This document shows, piece after piece, positions 1 through 8,724 of a DNA stretch of 64,000 bases (the first letter of the stretch is position 1; the number at the start of each line of letters is the position of its first letter). The notes below the pieces were generated by a model, which was not told where the DNA came from, ran no database searches, and worked only from the letters and a program-made list of their open reading frames with translations. The stretch covers positions 62,001 to 126,000 of the forward strand of contig NZ_VSSS01000014.1 in the NCBI RefSeq assembly GCF_008123425.1, read 5' to 3'. Source of the stretch: Bradyrhizobium rifense. Its GTDB lineage: Bacteria > Pseudomonadota > Alphaproteobacteria > Rhizobiales > Xanthobacteraceae. The translations under genes and the position numbers were made by a program.

Positions 1-425
1 CCGACATCTACTCGACGGTTCTGAGCGGTCACAAGATGATCGTTGTGGTCTGTGACAACGGCGGGTTTGCGGTGATCAACCGGTTACAACAATTCAAAGG
101 CGTGCCGGGCTTCAATAATCTGTTGACCGATTGTCGAGTTCAGAATCGCGACAATCCTCCTCACGTTGATTTTGCCAAGCACGCCGAGTCCATGGGGGCG
201 GCTGCACGGCGCTGCGAGAGCCTCGCCGACCTTGTTGCAGCACTCGAATGGGCCAAAGGCAACGATCGCACCACGGTGCTTTCGATCGCCTCGGACGCCT
301 ATTCGTGGGTTCCTGGCGACGCCGACTGGGATGTCGGCGTGCCCGAAATATCCTCGCGCGCGACGGTTCGAGATGCGCGCAAGCAACAAGAAGCTATCCG
401 CGCGAAACAGCGCATCGGAGTGTGA
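1..425 (+). CDS. iolD: 3D-(3,5/4)-trihydroxycyclohexane-1,2-dione hydrolase IolD, C-terminal part
   Basis: Partial gene whose 5' end lies outside the window; the frame is open from base 3 to a TGA at 423-425. The roughly 140 visible residues match the end of the thiamine-diphosphate-binding domain of IolD: a VVVCDNGGFAVIN stretch (the metal/ThDP-binding DNGGF region) and then the family's C-terminal segment around SDAYSWVPGDADWDVGVPE. In the family, IolD opens the ring of the dione made by IolE to give 5-deoxyglucuronate, in the cytoplasm. iolE starts 6 bases after the stop, so the two are surely co-transcribed. Confidence 0.93.
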   Translation, partial: DIYSTVLSGHKMIVVVCDNGGFAVINRLQQFKGVPGFNNLLTDCRVQNRDNPPHVDFAKHAESMGAAARRCESLADLVAALEWAKGNDRTTVLSIASDAYSWVPGDADWDVGVPEISSRATVRDARKQQEAIRAKQRIGV

Positions 426-431
426 TGAGCC

Positions 432-1331
432 ATGAAAGCGAAACTTGGAATTGCCCCCATTGCCTGGTGGAACGACGATCTTGCCGAGCTGTCCGATGAC
501 GTGAATCTGGAGGAGTGCTTACACCAGGCGAGTGTCGCCGGTTTCACGGGAATGGAAACCGGTCGGCGCTTCCCCATGAACATGGAGGAACTCGGGCCGA
601 TACTCGCCCGATTTGGCATTTCCGTGTGCGGTGGCTGGTTCTCCGGCCTTCTGCTCGACGGCGACATCGAACGGGAAAAAGACCGCATCCGTGCCCAGAT
701 GGACTTCTTCATTGCGGCGAAGGCGCCCTGCATCGTCTACGGCGAAACTGCGCGTTCGATCCAGGGGGTTCGCTCCGCGCCGCTCGATACCAAACCCAAG
801 CTTTCCGAGGAGGAAGTCAGGGCATATGGACGCAAGATGACGGTTTTCGCTGAGTGGTGTGCGGGGCAGGGAATGCCGATCGCCTACCATCACCACATGG
901 CTGCGGCGATCGAGACCGAAGCTGAACTCGACCTGCTTATGGCGAATTCGGGAGAGGCGTTACCGCTGTTGTTCGATGCCGGCCACATGGCTTTTGCCGG
1001 CGGCGACGTCTTGCGTGTCATCGATAAACATCACTCCCGCATCAGCCATGTGCATACCAAGGACGTCCGCAGCAGCGTCATCGAAAAGCTCGACCGGAAG
1101 CGAGACAGTTTCCTCGACGCGGTGGTGAAAGGGGCGTTCACTGTACCGGGCGACGGCTCGCTCGACTTTGTCGCGATCATCGCCCGTCTCGCGTCCTATG
1201 GCTACGAGGGGTGGTTCGTCGTCGAAGCGGAGCAGGACCCGAAGATCAGTCCGCCGTTGGAAATGGCCAGGAAAGGGCACGCGGAACTGATCCGCCTGAT
1301 GGCGTCGGCCGGTTATGAGGTCGTGCCATGA
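432..1331 (+). CDS. iolE: myo-inosose-2 dehydratase IolE
   Basis: A protein of 299 residues, the usual length for IolE, with a xylose-isomerase-like TIM-barrel fold. Visible metal/substrate-site blocks are YHHHM (152-156), FDAGHMAFAGGD (181-192) and HVHTKDVR (206-213). Known role: dehydration of scyllo-inosose (2-keto-myo-inositol) to 3D-(3,5/4)-trihydroxycyclohexane-1,2-dione, the substrate of IolD directly upstream. The ATG lies 6 bases after the iolD stop. The gene sits in a plus-strand string with two dehydrogenases downstream. Identification is secure from the whole-protein pattern. Confidence 0.95.
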   Translation: MKAKLGIAPIAWWNDDLAELSDDVNLEECLHQASVAGFTGMETGRRFPMNMEELGPILARFGISVCGGWFSGLLLDGDIEREKDRIRAQMDFFIAAKAPCIVYGETARSIQGVRSAPLDTKPKLSEEEVRAYGRKMTVFAEWCAGQGMPIAYHHHMAAAIETEAELDLLMANSGEALPLLFDAGHMAFAGGDVLRVIDKHHSRISHVHTKDVRSSVIEKLDRKRDSFLDAVVKGAFTVPGDGSLDFVAIIARLASYGYEGWFVVEAEQDPKISPPLEMARKGHAELIRLMASAGYEVVP

Positions 1332-1427
1332 ACCGCACGGATCGGGTGTCGCCGCATTCCAGGAACCGCTCAGGTCTTGCCCTGGATCGGCGGGGCAATA
1401 TTGGCACGAGGTTGGGGTGGAGGTGAA

Positions 1428-2402
1428 ATGAGCATCGGAATAGGAGTCATCGGGACAGGTGTGATGGGCGCCGAGCATGCTCGGATACTCCGGCACGAGA
1501 CCCCCGGTGCTCATCTTGCGGGGATTTTTGATGCGGACGCGGCCCGGGCGCAGGCAGTTGCCTCTGGAGCAACCGTCTTTTCCGATCCTCAATCGTTAAT
1601 CGCGTCGGATCAGATCGACGCGATCGTGATTGCATCTCCCGACTCAACACATGCGTCGCTAACACGCGCCTGCATCGCGGCGGGCAAGCCGGTTCTCTGC
1701 GAAAAGCCGTTGGCGTCTTCAGCGGCTGATGCCCTGGAGGTGGTGAAGGCTGAAGTCGGTTTGGGTCGTAAGCTCATTCAGGTCGGATACATGCGCCGGT
1801 TTGACCCCGGCTATCGGGAGATCAAGCGCGTCAAAGACGCCGGTTCCTTGGGTGGGTCCGTGCTATTGCACAACGTGCACCGCAACGTTCGCGCGCCGGA
1901 TTGGTTCAACGGTCCGATGGCCATCACGAATTCGTTCGTCCACGAGATCGACGCGAGCCGTTGGCTCCTGGGATCGGAGATGGTTTCTGCGCGCGTGGCG
2001 GCGGGGCCGGGCGGCGAACCCCTCATGATCACGATGAAAACCGACAAGGACGAGCTTGTTTCGACTGAGGTTTTCGTAAACGCCAGCTACGGCTATCACG
2101 TCCATGTGGAGCTGGTAGGTCGGCAAGGCACGATATCGCTGGCTCCGGCATCGCTGACGCTGCTGAACAGAGATCGAGCTGGTGGTCTTTCGTATCCGGA
2201 CAATTGGGTGCCCAGGTTCGAAGAGGCATACCGCAGGCAGATGGCTGATTGGGTCAGCGCAGTGAAAGCCGGTGCCTCAGTCGGAGCGAGCGCATGGGAT
2301 GGCTATGTCGCCTCGGCCATCGCGGAGCAAATCGCCGGGGCCCTCGCCGGAGGGGGTGTGGCAACCCTGAAATATGGACCGCGTCCTCCCTTGTATGACT
2401 GA
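1428..2402 (+). CDS. Gfo/Idh/MocA-family dehydrogenase, inositol-dehydrogenase-like
   Basis: A protein of 324 residues. I chose the ATG at 1428 because it follows a good ribosome site (GGTGGAGGTG); an in-frame start at 1377 would add an unrelated leader. The N-terminal Rossmann motif is VIGTGVMGAEHA, followed by CEKPL (the family lysine), YMRRFDPGY and a VHEIDASRWL segment carrying the likely catalytic His. This set is typical of inositol 2-dehydrogenases. Likely reaction (inference): NAD-dependent oxidation of a myo-, scyllo- or chiro-inositol to its inosose. It lies in the iolD-iolE string and may serve a different inositol isomer from the gene at 4702. Confidence 0.85.
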   Translation: MSIGIGVIGTGVMGAEHARILRHETPGAHLAGIFDADAARAQAVASGATVFSDPQSLIASDQIDAIVIASPDSTHASLTRACIAAGKPVLCEKPLASSAADALEVVKAEVGLGRKLIQVGYMRRFDPGYREIKRVKDAGSLGGSVLLHNVHRNVRAPDWFNGPMAITNSFVHEIDASRWLLGSEMVSARVAAGPGGEPLMITMKTDKDELVSTEVFVNASYGYHVHVELVGRQGTISLAPASLTLLNRDRAGGLSYPDNWVPRFEEAYRRQMADWVSAVKAGASVGASAWDGYVASAIAEQIAGALAGGGVATLKYGPRPPLYD

Positions 2403-2450
2403 CCGATAGCAAGCGAACGCCGTTGCACGCGAGACCCGGGAGAGGAAACG

Positions 2451-3521
2451 ATGATCAAGTATGCAGTTGTCGGCGCGGGCTGGATCTCGCAACAAGCCTT
2501 TCTGCCAGGGGTCGCGCAGTCCGAAAACTCAAAGGTCAGCGCGATCGTGACGGGCGATCGGGACAAGGCCGCCCGGTTGGCGAATTTCTACGGTGTTGGC
2601 CGGATCGTCGACTACGACGGATACGATGCCCTTCTAGGAAGCTCTGAGATCGACGCGGTGTATATTGCTCTGCCCAACGACTTGCATGCAGACCACGCAA
2701 TTCGCGCCGCTCGGGCCGGCAAGCACGTCCTGGTCGAGAAGCCGCTGGCTACGAGCGAACAGGATGCGCTCGCCATGATCGCCGCTGCGCGTGAGGCCGG
2801 CGTGTTTCTGATGACGGCCTACAGGCTCCACAATGAACCTGGAACCGTCGCGGTTCTCGAGCACATCCGCAGCGGTGCGATCGGCCAACCGCTTTTCTTT
2901 CAATCGATGTTCAGCTTCCAGGCAGCGGCAGGCAACCACAGACTGAAAGCCGCGAGCTGGGGTGGGCCGCTACAGGATCTCGGCGTTTATTGCGTCAATG
3001 CGGCTCGTCACATCTTTGCTGAAGAGCCGATCGAGGCAATGGCGATGGTGAACCGGCCGATCGATGACCCGCGCTTTCGCGAAGTGGAGGCGTCCGTCGC
3101 AGCCTTGCTGCGTTTTCCTTCAGGCGGTTTGGCGCAATTCGTCGCCAGCTTCGGGGCCGCCCCCGTCGACACTTATCGGGTCGTCGGAACGTCGGGCGAT
3201 CTCGAACTCGACCCCGGCTTCAGGTTCGAGACGGCAACAAAGCTGCGCCTGCGCCGCGACGGCGATGTCCGAGAAACCCAGTTTCCGCAGATCGACCACT
3301 TTGGTGCGCAGGTAAAATACTTCTCAGATTGCATCATGGCTGGAACGCCGCCCGAGGCTGATGGTGAGGAGGGCTTGGCGGACTTGCGCGCGCTGGTCGC
3401 AATTGAAAAAGCCGGCCTGACTGGACAGCCACAATCCATTACATCTCCTCCACGTGGCCGCCATCCAACGCCCGACATGGTGCGACTTACCCCTGCAACC
3501 GATCGACGACTGGTTTTATGA
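2451..3521 (+). CDS. Gfo/Idh/MocA-family oxidoreductase, glucose-fructose-oxidoreductase-like
   Basis: A protein of 356 residues starting at an ATG behind GAGAGGAAACG. The N-terminal NAD(P) site is VVGAGWISQQA. VEKPLA carries the family lysine, and AYRLHNEP and WGGPLQDLGVYCVNAAR match the GFOR/dimeric dihydrodiol dehydrogenase branch rather than the IolG branch. There is no export signal, unlike periplasmic GFOR. It lies 48 bases after the preceding dehydrogenase and probably ends that transcription unit. Substrate unknown; a sugar or inosose intermediate is the natural guess from context. Confidence 0.82.
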   Translation: MIKYAVVGAGWISQQAFLPGVAQSENSKVSAIVTGDRDKAARLANFYGVGRIVDYDGYDALLGSSEIDAVYIALPNDLHADHAIRAARAGKHVLVEKPLATSEQDALAMIAAAREAGVFLMTAYRLHNEPGTVAVLEHIRSGAIGQPLFFQSMFSFQAAAGNHRLKAASWGGPLQDLGVYCVNAARHIFAEEPIEAMAMVNRPIDDPRFREVEASVAALLRFPSGGLAQFVASFGAAPVDTYRVVGTSGDLELDPGFRFETATKLRLRRDGDVRETQFPQIDHFGAQVKYFSDCIMAGTPPEADGEEGLADLRALVAIEKAGLTGQPQSITSPPRGRHPTPDMVRLTPATDRRLVL

Positions 3522-3604
3522 GGCGCTGCGTGGCCCTGCGCGCCCCTTGCCGGATGACGAAAGTCGAGAACGTGACGAGCTACCGCAAGTCAGCTCGCGT
3601 TGTT

Positions 3605-4477
3605 CTATTGACCGGTAACTGTTGGAATCCGCGGATTGATGTCGTTCTTCTGTAGTCTTGCTGCCAGCGCCACTGTCAAGGCCTGGGCAAGGCACATCGG
3701 AGCGGCAAGGGAACGCGAAAACGTGTACTCATGCTCTGGAACCGCGAACAGGACGCGGGCGCTCTTTGCCAACGGAGACAGTGTGCTGTCCGATATCGCG
3801 ATGATGGGAATCCCATTGCGTCCGGCTTCGTCCACGACATTGACGACCTCGTTTGCGTAGAACCGGAACGATACCGCCAGGAGCACGTCCTTCTTGCGGA
3901 TCGTGCGCGCGATATGTGTCGCGAGTCCGCCGCCTGCGTCGAGCAAAACACAGCGCTTGTTCAGCATGGTCAATATGTAGCGAAGGAATTCGACGACGGG
4001 TGCCGAACGCAATTGCCCGATCAGAAAAACGGAATCGGCCTTTTCAAGGAGGGTCACCGCGTCCGAGAGAGCTTTCGGCGAAATGTCCGCGAGCATGTCC
4101 TGGAGGGAGGCAATGTCACGGACCACCAGGTCGCGTAGGAAACCAACTTCGCTGCGATCAGCGCGGGCGCCCAACTCGATGTCGAGAGCTTTGATGCGTG
4201 CCTCGAAACCCGGGGCGGCGGTTGACAGGCGCCGTTGAAATAAGGCTTGAAGCTCCTTGAAACCTTCATAGCCAAGTGACTGGGCGAAGCGCACGAAGCT
4301 TGAGGCATGGATGCCGCAGCGATCGGCGATAGCGTTTACCGATAGGACCGCGACATCATTCGGGTTCTGGGTCAGATAAACGGCGATCTTTTGATAAGAC
4401 TTGCTCATGTCATCATGGCGATCGTGGATGACACGGATCAATTCCTCATAGTCTTCCGGTGTCTTCACGTCCTGCAT
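3605..4477 (-). CDS. RpiR/MurR-family regulator of inositol genes (IolR-like)
   Basis: A protein of 290 residues with the two domains of the family: an N-terminal RpiR-type helix-turn-helix (about residues 20-80, including AIADRCGIHASSFVRFAQSLG) and a C-terminal SIS sugar-phosphate-binding domain (about 125-260, including VFLIGQLRSAPVVEFLRYIL and SDSTLSPLAKSA). It is convergent with the first iol string and divergent from iolG. Members of this family repress inositol genes in other rhizobia and Caulobacter. That this one does so is an inference supported by the shared palindromic motif found at 4654-4669 and 6763-6778. Confidence 0.88.
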   Translation of the reverse strand: MQDVKTPEDYEELIRVIHDRHDDMSKSYQKIAVYLTQNPNDVAVLSVNAIADRCGIHASSFVRFAQSLGYEGFKELQALFQRRLSTAAPGFEARIKALDIELGARADRSEVGFLRDLVVRDIASLQDMLADISPKALSDAVTLLEKADSVFLIGQLRSAPVVEFLRYILTMLNKRCVLLDAGGGLATHIARTIRKKDVLLAVSFRFYANEVVNVVDEAGRNGIPIIAISDSTLSPLAKSARVLFAVPEHEYTFSRSLAAPMCLAQALTVALAARLQKNDINPRIPTVTGQ

Positions 4478-4635
4478 TTAAGGTGCTCTCACTATTGGTT
4501 TCATCGCGAATGCCGACAACGTCGTTCCCGTTCGGAGCCTGACCGTTGACGACGGACTAAGACCCAGGGGACTCACGTGGCCTCGCACGAACATCGTGGT
4601 GGCGCAGAATCATCGACGACGCCAAAGAACAATTA

Positions 4636-4669
4636 TTGACAGTTTTGCACATCTGCAATAACTCTTGCA
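4636..4669 (+). promoter_or_regulatory. iolG promoter with overlapping TGCAA-N6-TTGCA operator
   Basis: TTGACA at 4636-4641 is a consensus -35 box; 17 bases later TAACTC (4659-4664) is a weak -10. The inverted repeat TGCAA-TAACTC-TTGCA (4654-4669) covers the -10. A second overlapping dyad, TTGCA-CATC-TGCAA (4645-4658), shares its right arm. The same TGCAA-N6-TTGCA arrangement recurs before the importer at 6763-6778. The RpiR-type regulator at 3605-4477 is the likely binder (inference). Confidence 0.6.
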
Positions 4670-4701
4670 AGTAAATCGAACATGTGTCGGCGGGAGGAAC
4701 G

Positions 4702-5706
4702 GTGGCGATCAAATTTGCATTGCTCGGATGCGGGCGCATCGGCGTCATGCATGCTCAGAATCTAGCCCAGGCGGACGGCGCACGCCTGGAGACGGTATTC
4801 GATCCGAACGTAGCTGCTGCCGAGGCGGTCGCCAGAGCAAATGGCTGCACGGTAAGCACAAGTGCGGAAGATGCCGTTGATAAGGCCGACGCGGTTCTGA
4901 TCGCGACGTCAACTGCCACGCATGCCGATCTGATCGAGCTCGCTGCAAAGGCCGGCAAGGCGATTTTGTGCGAGAAGCCGATTGATCTCAGTCTCGATCG
5001 GGTACGAGCATGCCGCAAGGCCATCGAAGGTTGCAAGGTACCAATTCAGATTGGCTTCAATCGCCGCTTTGACCCCGGGCATAGGGCCGCGCGCGACGCC
5101 TGTGCAGCGGGCAAGATCGGGAAACTTGAGCAAGTCGTCATCACGTCGCGCGATCCCGGCATGCCGCCGCGAGGTTACACTGCGGTCTCGGGCGGTATCT
5201 TCCGTGACATGACGATCCACGATTTTGACGTGGCGCGTTTCATGCTGAACGACGAGCCGACCGAGGTCTTCGCGACCGGCAGCGCGCTTGTTGATCCCAC
5301 CATCGGATCCGAGTTTGGCGACTTCGACTCCATCATGGTGATCATGCGCAGTGCTGATGGAAAGCTGTGCCATATCAACAACTCTCGACGCGCAAGCTTC
5401 GGCTACGATCAGCGGATCGAGCTGTTTGGCAGCGAGGGGATGATCATCTCTGACAACAAGAAGGCGCACGAGCTGAAGCTCTACGGATCGACCATGACTG
5501 ATGCGGCCGAGCCCTACCTCAACTTCTTTATCGAGCGCTACGCGGAGGCCTACCGAGCCGAGATCGCGGCATTTATTGCGGCTATTCGCGATGGTCGGCC
5601 GACCCAGGCGACTTTTGACGACGGTTACCGCGCACTCGTGCTCGCTGAGGCTGCCGTCGAGTCTGCCAGGACCGGCAAGAAGGTTGAGGTCCGCGATATC
5701 GGATGA
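4702..5706 (+). CDS. iolG: myo-inositol 2-dehydrogenase IolG
   Basis: A protein of 334 residues from a GTG at 4702, preceded by GGGAGGAAC; an in-frame GTG at 4684 is possible but has no ribosome site. The Rossmann motif is LLGCGRIGVMHA, then CEKPIDL with the family lysine, NRRFDPGH, and DMTIHDFDVARFML with the paired Asp and His of the inositol-dehydrogenase active site. Known role: NAD-dependent oxidation of myo-inositol to 2-keto-myo-inositol, the first step before IolE and IolD. Transcribed away from the RpiR regulator and followed by an SDR 80 bases downstream. Confidence 0.92.
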   Translation: MAIKFALLGCGRIGVMHAQNLAQADGARLETVFDPNVAAAEAVARANGCTVSTSAEDAVDKADAVLIATSTATHADLIELAAKAGKAILCEKPIDLSLDRVRACRKAIEGCKVPIQIGFNRRFDPGHRAARDACAAGKIGKLEQVVITSRDPGMPPRGYTAVSGGIFRDMTIHDFDVARFMLNDEPTEVFATGSALVDPTIGSEFGDFDSIMVIMRSADGKLCHINNSRRASFGYDQRIELFGSEGMIISDNKKAHELKLYGSTMTDAAEPYLNFFIERYAEAYRAEIAAFIAAIRDGRPTQATFDDGYRALVLAEAAVESARTGKKVEVRDIG

Positions 5707-5786
5707 CTTTGAATGGGGCCTGCTTGCGGGTGTCGAGCAGGGGAGGCAAGCTCAGCAGCGCCCTCACCAACCGTTGGGAAACTTGA

Positions 5787-6596
5787 ATGACGTCGATGCA
5801 TGGAAAGATCGCGATCGTCACCGGCGGTACGCAGGGACTCGGTGCCGCCATCGCCAAACTTTTTGCCGAGCGTGGTGCCAAAGGCATCGTAACGTGTGGT
5901 CGTGACGAGGTGAAGGGCCGAGCGAAGGCCGACGCGATCGCCGCGGCGACAGACGCAGCAGTCGTATTTGTGCGCGCCGACCTCACAAAGATCGAGGATT
6001 GCGCCAGAGTCGTGGCTGAGGCGGACAGAGCCTTCGGGCGCGTCGACGCCCTGGTAAACGCCGCGGGTGACACGAGTCGCGGCACGATCATCGATACGAC
6101 CCCCGAATTGTTCGATAAGATTTTCGCCATCAACACGCGCGCGCCCTTCTTCCTCATGCAGGACGCGATCAAACTCATGCGTCGCGACAGGGTGCAGGGC
6201 ACGATCGTCAACATCTCGTCGATGTCGGCGATGGGTGGCCAATCCTTCATAGCTGCATATTGCGCATCGAAAGGGGCTCTTGACACTCTGACGAGAAATG
6301 CGGGCCACGCGCTGTTGCGCAATCGCATCCGAGTGAATGGTCTCAACATTGGATGGATGGCCTCGGAAGGCGAGTTCAATACGCAGCAGGTCTTTCACGG
6401 CCGTACTGCGGACTGGCTCGAGGAAGCCGCCGCGCGACAACCCTTTGGTCGGTTGCTCAATCCCATCGAGGTGGCGCGCGCCGTCGCGTTCTTGTCGTGT
6501 GATGAGTCTGGCATGATGACGGGAGCCACGATCAACTTCGACCAAAGTATCTGGGGCGCGTACGATACGTCACCGCAGCCCGAAACGCCGCTCTGA
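5787..6596 (+). CDS. short-chain dehydrogenase/reductase
   Basis: A classical SDR of 269 residues. The cofactor motif TGGTQGLG is at 12-19, NAAG at 91-94, and the catalytic Ser145, Tyr158 and Lys162 are all present (YCASK). Its place directly after iolG, within the inositol region and before the importer, suggests it acts on an inositol, inosose or polyol. The exact substrate cannot be read from the sequence. Cytoplasmic, no signal peptide. Confidence 0.85.
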   Translation: MTSMHGKIAIVTGGTQGLGAAIAKLFAERGAKGIVTCGRDEVKGRAKADAIAAATDAAVVFVRADLTKIEDCARVVAEADRAFGRVDALVNAAGDTSRGTIIDTTPELFDKIFAINTRAPFFLMQDAIKLMRRDRVQGTIVNISSMSAMGGQSFIAAYCASKGALDTLTRNAGHALLRNRIRVNGLNIGWMASEGEFNTQQVFHGRTADWLEEAAARQPFGRLLNPIEVARAVAFLSCDESGMMTGATINFDQSIWGAYDTSPQPETPL

Positions 6597-6744
6597 GAAA
6601 TTCAGGCAGAGGCTTTTTCTGAAATGTGCAGGCGCGGGTATGGCATCGCGCCAGGCAAGCGGGATGTGGTCTCGCGCACTCCCGATTTTCACTCGTTTCG
6701 CTCAAACCGCAACGAGTGCTCATGCAACGCCCATGAAATAGATG

Positions 6745-6778
6745 TTGCGAGATTGAGATTTGTGCAATATTAATTGCA
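6745..6778 (+). promoter_or_regulatory. importer promoter with TGCAA-N6-TTGCA operator
   Basis: The perfect dyad TGCAAT-ATTA-ATTGCA occupies 6763-6778 and has the same TGCAA-N6-TTGCA pattern as the iolG promoter. A possible -35 (TTGCGA, 6745-6750) and -10 (TATTAA, 6768-6773) are 17 bases apart, putting the dyad over the -10 as at iolG. The importer start codon is 58 bases downstream. Nothing else recognisable lies between the SDR stop and this site. Confidence 0.55.
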
Positions 6779-6835
6779 TCGATCGGGGAGGTGAGGCGGC
6801 CGGATAGAGCTGCCACCGCACGATGGAGGGAACGC

Positions 6836-7576
6836 GTGGCTTTGCTTGATGTGCGGAGCATCTCGAAGAGCTTTGGTGCCATTCGGGCACTGCATGACGT
6901 CAGCTTTTCGGTCGATGCGGGGGAGGTGGTCGGGCTGATGGGCGACAACGGCGCCGGCAAATCGACCATGGTAAAACTGATTGCCGGAAACTTCCCGCCG
7001 ACCGAGGGGGCCGTCGTCGTTGATGGCAAGGCATGCCATTTCCACAGGCCGATCGAGGCCCGGGCTGAGGGCATCGAAGTTGTCTATCAGGAGCTCGCGC
7101 TTGCCGACAATCTGACCGCAGCGGAGAACGTCTTCCTCGGACGCGAAATCAAGAAGGGGATCTGGCCGCTCCGCATCCTCGACAAGCAGGCGATGATCAA
7201 GCGCGCCGGCGAGCTCTTCGCGGAACTCAAATCGGAAACGCGTCCCCGCGACCTCGTAAAGAAGATGTCAGGGGGACAGCGCCAGGCTGTTGCGATCGCC
7301 CGGGCCCGGCTGTCCAATGCCAAGCTCGTCCTGATGGACGAGCCGACCGCGGCGATTTCTGTACGACAGGTCGCCGAAGTGCTCGAGCTCATCCGCCGGC
7401 TGAAATCTCGGGGAGTATCGGTGATGCTGATCAGCCACCGCATGCCCGACGTGTTTACGGTCTGCGACCGCATCATTGTCCTTCGGCGCGGCTCAAAGGT
7501 TGCCGACAAGGAGACCGCGGCGACCTCACCGGAGCAGATCACCGGCCTGATTACGGGAGCGATCCGTGAAGCCTAG
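6836..7576 (+). CDS. sugar ABC transporter ATP-binding protein (single-domain, FrcA-like)
   Basis: A protein of 246 residues from a GTG at 6836, preceded by GGAGGGAACGC; upstream in-frame codons are discarded. Walker A GDNGAGKST (36-44), signature MSGGQRQ (144-150), Walker B LVLMDEP (164-170) and an H-loop SHRM are intact. It has only one nucleotide-binding domain, like fructose-importer FrcA of Sinorhizobium and unlike the double-domain RbsA/XylG. It overlaps the permease gene by 11 bases. It drives uptake of a sugar or polyol, here probably inositol (inference from neighbours). Confidence 0.88.
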   Translation: MALLDVRSISKSFGAIRALHDVSFSVDAGEVVGLMGDNGAGKSTMVKLIAGNFPPTEGAVVVDGKACHFHRPIEARAEGIEVVYQELALADNLTAAENVFLGREIKKGIWPLRILDKQAMIKRAGELFAELKSETRPRDLVKKMSGGQRQAVAIARARLSNAKLVLMDEPTAAISVRQVAEVLELIRRLKSRGVSVMLISHRMPDVFTVCDRIIVLRRGSKVADKETAATSPEQITGLITGAIREA

Positions 7577-8669
7577 TGTCGCCAAAGCAATAGAAGAAAC
7601 GCACGCCGCAATCAGTGACGTCGTCGGAGTTCGTGAGCAGACCACCCTCCAGCGCCTGATGGCAAGTCAGGCATTCTGGGTAGCCGTCGCACTTTTGGCT
7701 CTGGTAGTCTTCATGACGTGGTTGGAGCCGACCTTCGGCACGGCCGACAACGCGACGAACGTCACGCGCAACTTCGCTCCGCTTGCGATCATGAGCCTCG
7801 GCATGACTGTGGTCATCATCACGGGAGGTATTGATCTGTCCGTCGGCTCGGTGATGGGGCTCGTCGCCATCGTCACCGGGTTGCTGCTGACCTGGCACTA
7901 TTCCTGGTACGTCGCCTTCGCGGCCGGGCTTTTGGCGGGATTGGCATGTGGAGCCTTCAATGGCTTCTTCGTTGCCTATATTGGTATGCCGTCCTTCGTC
8001 GTAACGCTTGGTATGCTGTCGATCGCGCGCTCGCTCGCCGTCGTGATCTCTGGGAATCAGATGCTCTACCAGTTTGGCCCAGACGCGCCGATCGTCAGGG
8101 CAATCGGCCAGGCGAAATGGCCGCTGCATGCGCCAGCCGGCTGGGCACCGCGCTGGATACCGGAGTTCTCCTCCCATTTTTGGGTCATGGTGATCCTTGC
8201 CCTCATCCTCGGTGCCATCTTCATCTTTACAGCGTGGGCGCGTCACCTCTATGCGATTGGCTCCAACGAGAACGCTGCGCGCCTGACCGGCGTGCCGGTC
8301 GACTGGATCAAGTTCCAGGCTTATGTGTTTTCGTCATTCACTGCCTCTGTCGCTTCGCTGCTGCTCCTCGGCTACAGCGGCTCAGCCATCAACGCGATGG
8401 GCACCGGCTACGAGCTTCGCGTTATCGCCGGCACCGTCATTGGCGGCGCCAACCTGATGGGCGGCTACGGAACTGCATTCGGGGCCGTGATAGGCTCTGC
8501 CTTTCTCGAAGTGATCCGCAACGCGCTTCTGATGGCCGGCATCGACTCGAACTGGCAGGGCGCCTTCGTTGGAATGTTCATCGTTATTGCCGTGCTTCTG
8601 GGCATGCAGACGAGCGGAACGTCGCTTGTTGCCACGGTCCGCGAATGGGTTGCCTGGAAGCGTGGCTAG
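7566..8669 (+). CDS. sugar ABC transporter permease (RbsC/FrcC family)
   Basis: A membrane protein of 367 residues beginning at a GTG inside the end of the ATPase gene. About eight to ten hydrophobic helices are visible. The family's ITGGIDLSVGSVMGLVA and the cytoplasmic loop AIGSNENAARLTGVPVDWIK (the ATPase-coupling region) are both present. Partner of the ATPase upstream and the binding protein downstream. Expected to form the inner-membrane channel of a ribose/fructose/inositol-type importer. Confidence 0.9.
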   Translation: MKPSVAKAIEETHAAISDVVGVREQTTLQRLMASQAFWVAVALLALVVFMTWLEPTFGTADNATNVTRNFAPLAIMSLGMTVVIITGGIDLSVGSVMGLVAIVTGLLLTWHYSWYVAFAAGLLAGLACGAFNGFFVAYIGMPSFVVTLGMLSIARSLAVVISGNQMLYQFGPDAPIVRAIGQAKWPLHAPAGWAPRWIPEFSSHFWVMVILALILGAIFIFTAWARHLYAIGSNENAARLTGVPVDWIKFQAYVFSSFTASVASLLLLGYSGSAINAMGTGYELRVIAGTVIGGANLMGGYGTAFGAVIGSAFLEVIRNALLMAGIDSNWQGAFVGMFIVIAVLLGMQTSGTSLVATVREWVAWKRG

Positions 8670-8724
8670 GAATCCGACCACAAAAAGGGCGGAGGCTTGG
8701 CGTCAACAAACATGGAGGAGACAC

